Origin: Mycobacterium sp. Aquia_216
GTDB lineage: Bacteria; Actinomycetota; Actinomycetes; Mycobacteriales; Mycobacteriaceae
NCBI RefSeq assembly: GCF_026723865.1
Contig: NZ_CP113529.1
Location: 5,828,001-5,892,000, forward strand
Length of the DNA stretch: 64,000 nucleotides
Reading direction: 5' to 3'
Of this stretch, positions 35,782-44,347 are shown in pieces (within the stretch, counting starts at the first letter, position 1; each line of letters starts with the position of its first letter). The position numbers were made by a program, and so were the translations under genes. The notes below the pieces were generated by a model. That model searched no databases and was not told the DNA's origin. It worked only from the letters and a program-made list of their open reading frames with translations.

Positions 35782-35837
35782 CGAGTGTGAACCAGGCGAC
35801 GCGACACGCCGACGTGGCGTCGCCTGGTTCACACTCG
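35782..35837. repeat. right hairpin repeat of DUF559 cassette 2
   Basis: A perfect inverted repeat has 21-bp arms (35782-35802 and 35817-35837) and a 14-base loop that can itself extend the stem (CACG/CGTG). The left arm is the repeat shared with 34817. It lies 25 bp beyond the fadA6 stop, so it is also a plausible fadA6 terminator. Confidence 0.9.
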
Positions 35838-35862
35838 GCCCGGAGGGGGTGGGGCTGCGGCG

Positions 35863-37023
35863 CTAGAGCCGCTCGATGATCGTGACGTTGGCCGTGCCGC
35901 CGCCCTCGCACATCGTCTGCAACCCATATCGGCCGCCGATACGCTCGAGCTCGTTGAGCATCGTGGTGAACAGTTTTGCGCCGGTGGCACCCAGCGGGTG
36001 CCCGAGCGCGATCGCACCACCGTTGGGGTTGACCTTCTCGGGATCGGCCTTGGCCTCCTTGAGCCACGCCATCACCACCGGCGCGAAGGCCTCGTTGATC
36101 TCGACGGTGTCGATGTCGCTGATCGACAGCCCGGTCTTTTCCAGCGCGTAGCGGGTGGCCGGAATGGGACCGGTGAGCATGAACACCGGGTCGGCCGCGC
36201 GGGCGCTGATGTGGTGGATGCGGGCGCGCGGCGTCAGGTTGTGATCCTTGACCGCCTGCTCGGAAGCCAGCAGGACGGCGCTCGCGCCATCGGAGATCTG
36301 GCTGGCCATCGCCGCCGTCAGCCGGCCACCCTCGACCAGGGTCTTCAAGCCGGCCAGTTTCTCAGGCGACGACTCGCGCGGACCCTCGTCGACCCGGAAC
36401 GGCCCGGATTCGGTTTCGACGGTGATGATTTCGTTGTCGAAGTGGCCGCCGCGAATCGCCGCGAACGCGCGCTCGTGGCTGGTCAGCGAATACTGCTCCA
36501 TCTCTTCACGCGAGATGTTCCACTTCTCCGCGATCAGCTCCGCGCCGCGGAACTGGGAGATCTCCTGGTCGCCGTACCGATGCAGCCACTGCTTGGACTC
36601 GTTGGTCGGCGAGGTGAAGCCGAACTGCTCGCCGACCGTCATTGCCGACGAGATCGGAATCCAACTCATGTTCTGCATGCCGCCGGCCACGATCAGATCG
36701 GCGGTACCCGCCATGATCGCCTGCGCCCCAAAGGAAACCGCCTGCTGACTGGAACCGCACTGCCGGTCCACCGTCACGCCCGGGACCTCTTCGGGATAGC
36801 CGGCGGCCAGCCACGAGAGCCGGGCGATGTTGCCCGCCTGTCCCCCGATGGCGTCGACGCAGCCGGCGATCACATCCTCAACCGCGGCGGGGTCGACATC
36901 GACCCGGTCGAGCAGTCCGCGCCACGCGTGAGCACCCAGGTCGACGGGATGGATCCCGGCCAGGGCGCCGTTGCGCTTGCCCACCGCGGTACGTACAGCG
37001 TCAATGACGTACGCCTCTGCCAT
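35863..37023 (-). CDS. fadA6: thiolase of C/D-ring degradation
   Basis: This 386-aa degradative thiolase releases acetyl-CoA from the open-chain product of IpdAB. The nucleophile is in [16 protein letters not shown], the His in [17 protein letters not shown], and the second Cys in MCEGGGTANV. The N-terminus AVGKRNGALAGIHPVDLG resembles FadA5. It follows kstR2 on the same strand, separated by a MIRU-like spacer, and so probably falls under the KstR2 site at 37698. Confidence 0.94.
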   Translation of the reverse strand: MAEAYVIDAVRTAVGKRNGALAGIHPVDLGAHAWRGLLDRVDVDPAAVEDVIAGCVDAIGGQAGNIARLSWLAAGYPEEVPGVTVDRQCGSSQQAVSFGAQAIMAGTADLIVAGGMQNMSWIPISSAMTVGEQFGFTSPTNESKQWLHRYGDQEISQFRGAELIAEKWNISREEMEQYSLTSHERAFAAIRGGHFDNEIITVETESGPFRVDEGPRESSPEKLAGLKTLVEGGRLTAAMASQISDGASAVLLASEQAVKDHNLTPRARIHHISARAADPVFMLTGPIPATRYALEKTGLSISDIDTVEINEAFAPVVMAWLKEAKADPEKVNPNGGAIALGHPLGATGAKLFTTMLNELERIGGRYGLQTMCEGGGTANVTIIERL

Positions 37024-37079
37024 TAGTTTCGCTCCTTCTCATCGCTGCGCTCTGCATCGTCACCGACACGGGGCATCTT
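37024..37079 (-). repeat. MIRU-like intergenic element between kstR2 and fadA6
   Basis: This contains CTCATCGCTGCGC and TCTGCATCGTCACC. On the minus strand this is the GACGATGCAGAGCGCAGCG-ATGAGAAGGAG core, giving fadA6 its ribosome site. It is in the same orientation relative to transcription as the 3156 and 31898 copies. Confidence 0.75.
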
Positions 37080-37682
37080 TCAGACTCCTTCTTTGGTGAT
37101 TCCGCCAAGCACGATGGCGAGATATTGCCGGCCCACCTGCTCTGCGGTGAGCGGTCCGCCGGGTTGATACCAGCGCACCGACACCCAGGTGGTGTCACGG
37201 ATAAATCGGTAGACGAGGTCGACGTCCAGATCGGGCCGGAAATAGCCGTCCTGGACGCCCTGATGCAGCAACTCGACCCACATCTTGCGTTGCTGCCGAT
37301 TCATGTCCTCGATGTAGGCGAACCGGGGCTGCGACAAAAGCCGCTGCGCCTCATCCTGATAGATCACGACCTGCGCGTGCCGGTGCTCGATCGCCTCGAA
37401 CGACACCATGAACAGGCCCCTGAGCCGTTCCAGCGGATTCGCTTCGCTCTCCACGATTTCGCGGTAGCGGGCGAAAAGCCAGTCCAGGAAGCTGCGCAAC
37501 AACTCGTCGACCATCTCCTCCTTGGAAGAGAAATGGTGGTACAGGCTGCCGGACAGAATGCCGGCGCCGTCGGCGATATCGCGCACGGTGGTGGCTCGCA
37601 GACCCCGTTCGGCGAACATGGTCGCGGCGAGCCCCAGTAGCTCATCTCGCCGGCTATTCGCCTGACCGGTCACTCGGTCCAC
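37080..37682 (-). CDS. kstR2: TetR-family repressor of the C/D-ring regulon
   Basis: This 200-aa TetR regulator responds to HIP-CoA in known mycobacteria. The N-terminal helix-turn-helix is RATTVRDIADGAGILSGSLYHHFSSKEEM (about residues 29-58). The remainder is the helical ligand domain with EAIEHRHAQVVIYQDEAQRLL. The start is GTG at 37682. A perfect KstR2 palindrome lies 15 bp upstream, giving autoregulation. Confidence 0.95.
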   Translation of the reverse strand: MDRVTGQANSRRDELLGLAATMFAERGLRATTVRDIADGAGILSGSLYHHFSSKEEMVDELLRSFLDWLFARYREIVESEANPLERLRGLFMVSFEAIEHRHAQVVIYQDEAQRLLSQPRFAYIEDMNRQQRKMWVELLHQGVQDGYFRPDLDVDLVYRFIRDTTWVSVRWYQPGGPLTAEQVGRQYLAIVLGGITKEGV

Positions 37683-37697
37683 CCAGTCAGGGTATCA

Positions 37698-37711
37698 ACC
37701 AAGCGCTTGCT
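37698..37711. promoter_or_regulatory. KstR2 operator upstream of kstR2
   Basis: ACCAAGCGCTTGCT matches AnCAAGnnCTTGnT fully. It lies in the 42-bp gap between the end of ipdF and the start of kstR2, controlling kstR2-fadA6. Confidence 0.9.
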
Positions 37712-37724
37712 TGGCCACTCGAGA

Positions 37725-38513
37725 TCACGGGTGCTGGCTGGACACCGAGATGATCTCGCCGGTGAGATAGCTGCTGTAGTCGCTGGCCAGGAACGCAATG
37801 GTGGCCGCCACTTCCCACGGCTCGGCGGCCCGGCCGAACGCCTCGCCTTCCGAAAGCCGGTCCAGCAGCTCGGACGACGACGTCTTCTCCAGGAATTTGT
37901 GCCGGGCGATACTCGGCGACACCGCGTTGATCCGGACGCCGTATTCGGCAGCTTCGATTGCGCTGCAACGGGTTAACGCCATCACACCGGCTTTGGCGGC
38001 CGCGTAGTGCGACTGCGAGTGTTGCGCACGCCAGCCCAGCACGCTGGCGTTGTTGACGATCACTCCGCCGTGCGGCGCGTCGCGGAAGTATCGCAGCGCC
38101 GCGCGGCTGGCCCGCAGCACCGACGTCAGCGTCACGTTCAAGACGCGGTCCCACTCGTCGTCGGTCATGTCGACCACCGGCGTCTGGCCGCCCAAGCCGG
38201 CGTTGTTGACCAGCACGTCGATGCGTCCCAGCCGCGCGGTGGCCGAGTCGATCAGGGCATCGACCGCGGCGGTCGAGGTCACGTCGCACACGACATGCTC
38301 GACCCGTCCCTGGCCCAGCGCGGACAGCTCCTCGGCGGCCTCCCCCAGCCGCCGCTCGTGGTGGTCGGAGATCACCACGTCGGCCCCCTCGGCCAGGGCC
38401 CGGCGTGCTGTCGCCGAGCCGATGCCGGTGCCCGCGGCCGCGGTCACGACAACCACCTTGCCCGCCAGGAGTCCGTGTCCGGCAATCTCTTTCGGCGCTT
38501 CGGCCAAACTCAT
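37725..38513 (-). CDS. ipdF: SDR dehydrogenase of 5-hydroxy-HIP-CoA
   Basis: This 262-aa SDR oxidises the 5-hydroxyl of the indanyl-propionyl-CoA intermediate. It has VVVTAAAGTGIGSATARRAL (nucleotide motif), VLVNNAGLGGQTPV and the catalytic SHYAAAKAGVMALT. The C-terminus is FLASDYSSYLTGEIISVSSQHP. ATG 38513 overlaps the fadE30 stop by 4 bp (ATGA). It is the second gene of the leftward fadE30-ipdF operon, under the KstR2 site at 39676. Confidence 0.93.
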   Translation of the reverse strand: MSLAEAPKEIAGHGLLAGKVVVVTAAAGTGIGSATARRALAEGADVVISDHHERRLGEAAEELSALGQGRVEHVVCDVTSTAAVDALIDSATARLGRIDVLVNNAGLGGQTPVVDMTDDEWDRVLNVTLTSVLRASRAALRYFRDAPHGGVIVNNASVLGWRAQHSQSHYAAAKAGVMALTRCSAIEAAEYGVRINAVSPSIARHKFLEKTSSSELLDRLSEGEAFGRAAEPWEVAATIAFLASDYSSYLTGEIISVSSQHP

Positions 38514-39658
38514 CCCTTTACCTCCCGGGGCAGTCCGAGCACCCGCTCGGCGATGATGTTGCGCTGAATCTCGTTGGATCCGCCATAGATGGTGTCGGCG
38601 CGGGTGAACAGGAACAGTCGCTGCCACTCGTCGAACTCGCCGTCCGACAAGGTCAGGGCGGGCTTGCCGATGACGTCCATCGCCAGCTCACCCAGATCGC
38701 GATGCCAGTTGGCCCACAACAGCTTTGACACATTGTCCTGGCCCGGCTGCTCGACGTCCATGGTGGCCAGGGCGTAACTGCGCATGGCGCGCAGGCCGGT
38801 CCAGGCCCGCGTCAGCCGTTCCCGGACGAACGGGTCGTCGGCGGCGCCGTTGCGCTGCGCGACCTCGGCGAGATTGGAAAGCTCACGGGCATAGCGGATT
38901 TGCTGCCCCAATGTCGAGACGCCGCGCTCGAAGGTCAGCGTTCCCATCGCGACCCGCCAGCCGTCGCCCGGCTCGCCGACCACCAGGGCGGCCTCGGTGC
39001 GGGCGTCGTCGAAGAAGACCTCGTTGAACTCCGCGGTGCCGGTGATCTGGATGATCGGTCGCACTTCCACGCCCGGCTGGTCCAGCGGCACCAGCAGATA
39101 CGACAGTCCGGCGTGCCGCTTGGAGCCCTTCTCGGTGCGCGCGACCACAAAGCACCACTGCGACAGGTGCGCCAGCGATGTCCACACCTTCTGGCCGTTG
39201 ATCACCCACTGGTCGCCGTCGAGTTCGGCGGTGGTCGACACGTTGGCCAGGTCGCTGCCGGCACCCGGCTCCGAATAGCCTTGGCACCACAGCTCGGTGA
39301 CGTCGAGGATGCGCGGCAGGAATCGCTGCTGTTGCTCGGGTGTCCCGAATGCGATCAGCGTGGGGCCGAGCAGTTCCTCGCCGAAGTGGTTGACCTTGTC
39401 CGGAGCGTCGGCCTTCGCGTACTCCTCGTAGAAAGCCACCCGGTGCGCGGTCGAAAGCCCCCGCCCGCCGTGCTCGACCGGCCACCCCAGACAGGTCAGT
39501 CCAGCCGCGGCGAGATGCTGATTCCACGCCCGGCGTTCTTCGAATGCCTCATGCTCGCGCCCCGGTCCGCCCAGACCCTTGAGCGCTGCGAATTCGCCGA
39601 CCAGATTGTCGGCGAGCCAACCGCGGACCTCCGCCCGGAACTCCTCGACGTCCTGCAT
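38510..39658 (-). CDS. fadE30: acyl-CoA dehydrogenase of HIP-CoA
   Basis: This 382-aa acyl-CoA dehydrogenase performs the first oxidation of the propionyl side chain of HIP-CoA made by FadD3. Visible are GYSEPGAGSDLANVSTTAE, KVWTSLAHLSQWCFVVART and the C-terminal FLFTRADTIYGGSNEIQRNIIAERVLGLP. The first ATG of the frame is used, 17 bp from the KstR2 site. It is divergent from fadD3 and coupled to ipdF. Confidence 0.94.
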   Translation of the reverse strand: MQDVEEFRAEVRGWLADNLVGEFAALKGLGGPGREHEAFEERRAWNQHLAAAGLTCLGWPVEHGGRGLSTAHRVAFYEEYAKADAPDKVNHFGEELLGPTLIAFGTPEQQQRFLPRILDVTELWCQGYSEPGAGSDLANVSTTAELDGDQWVINGQKVWTSLAHLSQWCFVVARTEKGSKRHAGLSYLLVPLDQPGVEVRPIIQITGTAEFNEVFFDDARTEAALVVGEPGDGWRVAMGTLTFERGVSTLGQQIRYARELSNLAEVAQRNGAADDPFVRERLTRAWTGLRAMRSYALATMDVEQPGQDNVSKLLWANWHRDLGELAMDVIGKPALTLSDGEFDEWQRLFLFTRADTIYGGSNEIQRNIIAERVLGLPREVKG

Positions 39659-39675
39659 GCCCTGTAGGCTAACCT

Positions 39676-39689
39676 ACCAAGCACTTGCT
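39676..39689. promoter_or_regulatory. KstR2 operator between fadE30 and fadD3
   Basis: ACCAAGCACTTGCT is a full match to AnCAAGnnCTTGnT. It sits in the middle of the 48-bp divergent gap, 17 bp from each start, so one repressor can silence both operons. Confidence 0.92.
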
Positions 39690-39706
39690 TTGTTAGGAGT
39701 ATCCCG

Positions 39707-41251
39707 ATGACTGGCGATCCGCGCACCGTGCCCGCGGCGCTGGATCGTTTCGTCGACCAGTTCCCCGACCAGGCCGCGTTGATCACCGACGACCGCTCCT
39801 TCACCGCCACCGAACTGCGCGACGAGGTGCACCGCGCGGCGGCGGCGCTGATCGCGCTCGGCGTCGAGCATGGCGACCGGGTGGCCGTGTGGTCGCCGAA
39901 CACCTGGCACTGGGTGATCGCCTGTCTGGCGATTCACCACGCCGGCGCCGCGATGGTGCCGCTGAACACCCGCTACACCGCCGCGGAGGCCAGCGACATC
40001 CTGGCGCGCACCGGCGCGCCGGTGCTGTTCGGAATGGGTCAGTTCCTCGGCAACGATCGCCTTGCCGACCTCGACCGCGCCGCACTGCCCGCGCTGCGGC
40101 ACATCGTTCGGATACCGATCGACGCTGCAGAGGCTGGGGCCGGAACCTGGGACGAGTTCATCGAACAGGGCACCGACATCGACGCGGTGATCGCTCGCAC
40201 CGCCGCCGTCGTCCCCGACGACGTCAGCGACATTTTGTTCACCTCCGGAACCACCGGCCGCAGCAAAGGTGTGCTGTGTGCGCACCGGCAATCGCTGTCG
40301 GCCTCGGCGTCGTGGGCCGCCAACGGCAAGATCACCAGCGACGACCGCTACCTGTGCATCAACCCGTTCTTCCACAACTTCGGATACAAGGCCGGCATCC
40401 TGGCCTGTCTGCAAACCGGCGCGACGTTGATTCCGCACCTGACGTTCGACCCGCTGCGAGCACTGCAGGCGATCGAGCAACACCGCATCACCGTATTGCC
40501 CGGGCCGCCAACGATTTACCAGACGCTGCTCGATCACCCGGCGCGCGGCGACTACGACCTGAGCTCGCTGCGATTCGCCGTCACCGGCGCGGCCACCGTC
40601 CCGGTCGTGCTGGTGGAACGCATGCAATCCGAACTCGACATCGACATCGTGCTGACCGCCTACGGGCTGACCGAGGCCAACGGGATGGGCACCAGTTGCC
40701 GCGCCGACGACGATGCCGTGACCGTCGCGACCACGTGCGGGCGCCCGTTCGCCGGCTTCGAATTGCGCATCGATGCGGCCGCACCCGGTGAGTCCGGAGA
40801 GGTGCTGCTGCGCGGCCCCAACGTGATGCTGGGCTACCTCGACGACCCGGAGGCCACCGCCGCGGCCATCGACACCGACGGCTGGCTGCACACCGGCGAC
40901 ATCGGCGTCCTGGACGCCAACGGCAACCTGCGGATCACCGACCGGCTCAAGGACATGTACATCTGCGGCGGATTCAACGTCTATCCCGCCGAGATCGAAC
41001 AGGTGCTGGCCCGCATGGTCGGGGTCGCCGACGCCGCGGTCATCGGAGTCCCCGACGAGCGCCTGGGCGAGGTGGGCCGCGCCTACCTGGTAACCAGGCC
41101 CGGCGCGAACCTCGACGAGAAGTCGGTAATCGCTTATGCACGTGAACATCTGGCGAACTTCAAGGCACCACGGTCGGTGCGGTTCGTCGACGCGTTGCCG
41201 CGCAATGCGGGCGGCAAGGTGGTCAAACCACAACTGCGGGAGTTGGCCTGA
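39707..41251 (+). CDS. fadD3: HIP-CoA synthetase
   Basis: This 514-aa acyl-CoA synthetase activates the indanedione-propanoate (HIP) left after A/B-ring degradation, the entry to the KstR2 pathway. The adenylation motif is FTSGTTGRSKGVL, then AYGLTEANGMGTS, HTGDIGVLDANG, and the C-terminal lysine region RNAGGKVVKPQLREL. The ATG at 39707 is preceded by TTAGGAG. It starts the rightward fadD3-fadE31-fadE32-fadE33-aminotransferase run with overlapping or nearly overlapping genes. Confidence 0.95.
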   Translation: MTGDPRTVPAALDRFVDQFPDQAALITDDRSFTATELRDEVHRAAAALIALGVEHGDRVAVWSPNTWHWVIACLAIHHAGAAMVPLNTRYTAAEASDILARTGAPVLFGMGQFLGNDRLADLDRAALPALRHIVRIPIDAAEAGAGTWDEFIEQGTDIDAVIARTAAVVPDDVSDILFTSGTTGRSKGVLCAHRQSLSASASWAANGKITSDDRYLCINPFFHNFGYKAGILACLQTGATLIPHLTFDPLRALQAIEQHRITVLPGPPTIYQTLLDHPARGDYDLSSLRFAVTGAATVPVVLVERMQSELDIDIVLTAYGLTEANGMGTSCRADDDAVTVATTCGRPFAGFELRIDAAAPGESGEVLLRGPNVMLGYLDDPEATAAAIDTDGWLHTGDIGVLDANGNLRITDRLKDMYICGGFNVYPAEIEQVLARMVGVADAAVIGVPDERLGEVGRAYLVTRPGANLDEKSVIAYAREHLANFKAPRSVRFVDALPRNAGGKVVKPQLRELA

Positions 41252-41252
41252 A

Positions 41253-42398
41253 TTGGATCTGGAACTAGACGACGAGACGCTGGCGTTTGCGGCCGAAGTG
41301 CGGGAATTCCTCTCGGCCAACGCCGAGTCGATCCCGACGAAGTCGTATGACAACGCGGAAGGCTTTGCCCAGCACCGCCATTGGGACAAGGTGTTATACG
41401 ATGCCGGCCTGTCGGTGATCAACTGGCCGAAGAAATACGGCGGCCGTGACGCACCGCTGCTGCACTGGGTGGTCTACGAGGAGGAATACTTCCGCGCCGG
41501 AGCACCGGGCCGGGCCAGCGCCAACGGCATCTCGATGCTGGCACCGACGCTGTTTTCGCACGGTACCGACGAGCAACTGGACCGGATCCTGCCGAAAATG
41601 GCCAGCGGCGAACAGATCTGGGCCCAGGCCTGGTCGGAACCGGAATCCGGCAGCGACCTGGCTTCATTGCGGTCCACTGCGACCAAGACCGACGGCGGCT
41701 GGCTGCTGAACGGGCAGAAGATCTGGAGCTCACGGGCACCGTTCGCCGAGATGGGCTTCGGACTGTTCCGCTCCGACCCCTCCGCGGAGCGGCACAACGG
41801 GCTGACGTACTTCATGTTCGACCTGAAAGCCAAGGGCGTCACCGTCCGACCCATCGTGCAGCTGGGCGGGGACACCGGCTTCGGCGAAATCTTCCTCGAC
41901 GACGTCTTCGTGCCCGACGAGGACGTCATCGGCACCCCGAACGACGGCTGGCGTGCCGCCATGAGCACGTCGAGCAACGAGCGCGGGATGTCACTGCGTA
42001 GCCCGGCCCGCTTCCTGGCGGCCGCGCAGCGGTTGGTGCAGCTGTGGAAAGACAGCGGCTCCCCCACCGAATTCGCCGACCGAGTCGCCGACGCCTGGAT
42101 CAACGCCCAGGCCTACCGGCTACAGACGTTCGGCACGGTGACCCGGCTGGCGGCCGGCGGCGAGCTGGGTGCCGAATCTTCGGTGACCAAGGTGTTCTGG
42201 TCCGACCTCGACGTGGCGATCCATCAGACCGCGCTCGACATCCGGGGCGCCGACGGCGAACTCGCCGGGCCTTGGACCGATGGCTTGCTGTTCGCGCTCG
42301 GCGGCCCGATCTACGCCGGTACCAACGAAATTCAGCGCAACATCATCTCCGAGCGGTTGCTGGGCCTGCCGCGCGAAAAGTCCGGAGGCAAGAAGTGA
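41253..42398 (+). CDS. fadE31: acyl-CoA dehydrogenase FadE31
   Basis: This 381-aa acyl-CoA dehydrogenase has a TTG start 1 bp after the fadD3 stop. The N-terminus DLELDDETLAFAAEVREFLSAN fits the family exactly, while longer frames lie within fadD3. It has AWSEPESGSDLASLRSTAT, KIWSSRAPFAEMGFGLF and FALGGPIYAGTNEIQRN. It probably forms heterotetramers with the FadE32 or FadE33 subunits for late ring-derived acyl-CoAs; that partnering is from family knowledge. The stop overlaps the fadE32 GTG by 4 bp. Confidence 0.93.
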   Translation: MDLELDDETLAFAAEVREFLSANAESIPTKSYDNAEGFAQHRHWDKVLYDAGLSVINWPKKYGGRDAPLLHWVVYEEEYFRAGAPGRASANGISMLAPTLFSHGTDEQLDRILPKMASGEQIWAQAWSEPESGSDLASLRSTATKTDGGWLLNGQKIWSSRAPFAEMGFGLFRSDPSAERHNGLTYFMFDLKAKGVTVRPIVQLGGDTGFGEIFLDDVFVPDEDVIGTPNDGWRAAMSTSSNERGMSLRSPARFLAAAQRLVQLWKDSGSPTEFADRVADAWINAQAYRLQTFGTVTRLAAGGELGAESSVTKVFWSDLDVAIHQTALDIRGADGELAGPWTDGLLFALGGPIYAGTNEIQRNIISERLLGLPREKSGGKK

Positions 42399-43348
42399 AA
42401 TTTGCGCTCGACGAACAGCAGCGCGACTTCGCGGCCAGCATCGACGCGGCCCTGGCCGCGGCAGACCTGCCCGGTACGCTGCGCGCTTGGTCCGACGGCG
42501 ATATCGCGCCCGGCCGCAAGGTGTGGGAACAATTGGCCAACCTGGGCGTCACCGCGCTGGCGGTGCCGGAGAAGTTCGACGGCCTCGACGCCCATCCGGT
42601 GGATCTGGTGGTCGCGCTCGAACGCCTCGGGCGCTGGTGTGTGCCCGGCCCGGTCGCCGAATCCATTGCTGTGGCACCGATCTTGTTGGCCGAAGACGAA
42701 CGCAGCGCCGAGTTGTCGTCCGGTGAACTGATCGCGACAGTCGCGCTGCCGCCGCACACGCCGCGCGCGGTTGACGCCGAGGCCGCCGGACTGGTGCTGC
42801 TGGCCACCGGCGACGGCGTCAGCGAGGCGACCGCGGGCGAATGCCGGCGATCCGTCGACCCGAGCCGGCGCCTGTACGACGTGACGGCGACCGCCCAAAC
42901 CTGGCAGGCAGATGTCCAGCGCGCCTTCGAGTTCGGGGCATTGGCTACCGCCGCGCAGCTGGTCGGGACCGCCGAGGCGCTGCTGCACGACACCGTCGAG
43001 TACGCAAAGCAGCGCACTCAGTTCGGCCGGGTCATCGGCTCGTATCAGGCGATCAAACACAAGTTGGCCGACGTGCACATCGCCATCGAACTGGCTCGCC
43101 CGCTGGTGTACGGCGCCGCGCTGGCGCTGGCGGACGACGCGAGCGCCGTCGCGCGTGAGGTGAGCGCGGCCAAAGCGGCGGCGTCCGACGCCGGCCTGCT
43201 GGCCGCGCGCTCGGCGCTGCAGACGCACGGCGCAATCGGCTTCACCCAGGAACACGACCTGTCACTATGGCTGCTGCGGGTGCAAGCCCTGCGATCGGCC
43301 TGGGGCACGCCGGAGGCGCACCGGCGCCGAGTGTTGGAGGCATTGTGA
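42395..43348 (+). CDS. fadE32: acyl-CoA dehydrogenase subunit FadE32
   Basis: This 317-aa subunit is shorter than a full acyl-CoA dehydrogenase. The N-terminus KFALDEQQRDFAASIDAAL follows a GTG that overlaps the fadE31 stop. Its C-terminal half contains EYAKQRTQFGRVIGSYQAIKH and QTHGAIGFTQEHDLSLWLLR, the FAD-contacting helices. It acts as partner subunit in a heteromeric dehydrogenase of ring-opened products. A MIRU-like spacer follows. Confidence 0.92.
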   Translation: MKFALDEQQRDFAASIDAALAAADLPGTLRAWSDGDIAPGRKVWEQLANLGVTALAVPEKFDGLDAHPVDLVVALERLGRWCVPGPVAESIAVAPILLAEDERSAELSSGELIATVALPPHTPRAVDAEAAGLVLLATGDGVSEATAGECRRSVDPSRRLYDVTATAQTWQADVQRAFEFGALATAAQLVGTAEALLHDTVEYAKQRTQFGRVIGSYQAIKHKLADVHIAIELARPLVYGAALALADDASAVAREVSAAKAAASDAGLLAARSALQTHGAIGFTQEHDLSLWLLRVQALRSAWGTPEAHRRRVLEAL

Positions 43349-43396
43349 GCCGCGGCGGCGACGATGCAGCGCGAAGCAATGGGGAGGAGTGGCGCC
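43349..43396 (+). repeat. MIRU-like intergenic element between fadE32 and fadE33
   Basis: This short spacer carries GACGATGCAGCGCGAAGC and GGGGAGGAGTGGCGCC, the two ends of the MIRU core, the latter also serving as the ribosome site of fadE33. It is in the same orientation as transcription. Confidence 0.7.
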
Positions 43397-44347
43397 ATGA
43401 GTGAAGAACGCGAACTGCTGCGCGAAACCGTCGCTGCGCTGGTCACCAAACACGCCAACCCCGCGGCCGTCCGCACGGCGATCGAATCCGAACGCGGGTA
43501 CGACGAGTCACTGTGGCAGCTGCTGTGTGAGCAGGTCGGCGCCGCGGCGCTGGTGATACCCGAGGAGCTGGGTGGGGCGGGCGGCGAATTAGCGGACGCT
43601 GCAACGGTTTTACAGGAACTTGGTCGCGGGTTGGTGCCCTCCCCGCTGCTGGGCACCACGTTGGCGGAGCTCGCGTTGCTGGCTGCGCGGGAGCCGGACG
43701 CCGAAACGCTGGAAGCCCTGGCCGCGGGCAGCTCGATCGGGGCACTGGTGCTCGATGCCGACTACGTGATCAACGGCGACATCGCCGACGTCGTCGTCGC
43801 GGTGGCTGACGGCGAACTGAGCAGGTGGACTCGTTTCAGCGCGCAGCCCGTGACCCCGATGGACCCCACCCGCCGGCTGGCCCGGGTCCAACCCGAGGAC
43901 TCCGCCGTATTGGGGCCGGACCCCGGCCTGGCCGACATCGCGGCCATCTTGCTCGCCGCCGAGCAGGTCGGCGCCGCCGAGCGGTGTCTGGACCTGACGG
44001 TCGAATATGCGAAGAGCCGAGTGCAGTTCGGCAGGCCGATTGGCAGCTTCCAGGCGCTCAAGCACCGGATGGCCGACCTGTACGTGGCGATCGCCGCCGC
44101 CCGGGCCGTGGTGTCCGACGCGTGCGACGACCCCACTCCGACCAACGCGGCGACAGCTCGGCTGGCCGCCAGTGAGGCGCTGTGTACTGTGACCAGCGAG
44201 GGTATCCAGCTGCACGGGGGCATCGCGATCACCTGGGAACACGACATGCACTTGTATTTCAAGCGGGCGCACGGCAGCGCCCAGCTGCTCGGCTCGCCGC
44301 GAGACCTGCTGCGGCAACTGGAATCCGAGGTGCTCAAGACGTCGTGA
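43397..44347 (+). CDS. fadE33: acyl-CoA dehydrogenase subunit FadE33
   Basis: This 316-aa short acyl-CoA dehydrogenase subunit is related to FadE32. It has VIPEELGGAGGELADAATVL near the N-terminus, EYAKSRVQFGRPIGSFQALKH, and GIQLHGGIAITWEHDMHLYF. ATG 43397 follows the GGAGGAG of the MIRU-like spacer. The stop overlaps the aminotransferase GTG by 4 bp. Confidence 0.92.
   Translation: MSEERELLRETVAALVTKHANPAAVRTAIESERGYDESLWQLLCEQVGAAALVIPEELGGAGGELADAATVLQELGRGLVPSPLLGTTLAELALLAAREPDAETLEALAAGSSIGALVLDADYVINGDIADVVVAVADGELSRWTRFSAQPVTPMDPTRRLARVQPEDSAVLGPDPGLADIAAILLAAEQVGAAERCLDLTVEYAKSRVQFGRPIGSFQALKHRMADLYVAIAAARAVVSDACDDPTPTNAATARLAASEALCTVTSEGIQLHGGIAITWEHDMHLYFKRAHGSAQLLGSPRDLLRQLESEVLKTS

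Noticed and set aside
35747..36067. Upstream in-frame extension of the cassette 2 DUF559 protein
   Set aside because: The extension would read through the perfect hairpin and into fadA6 antisense; its residues do not resemble the paralogues.
39674..41422. A 582-codon open frame antisense to fadD3
   Set aside because: It has the Arg/Gly/Val-rich composition of a GC-rich shadow frame, no family motif, and lies wholly over convincing fadD3/fadE31 coding sequence.
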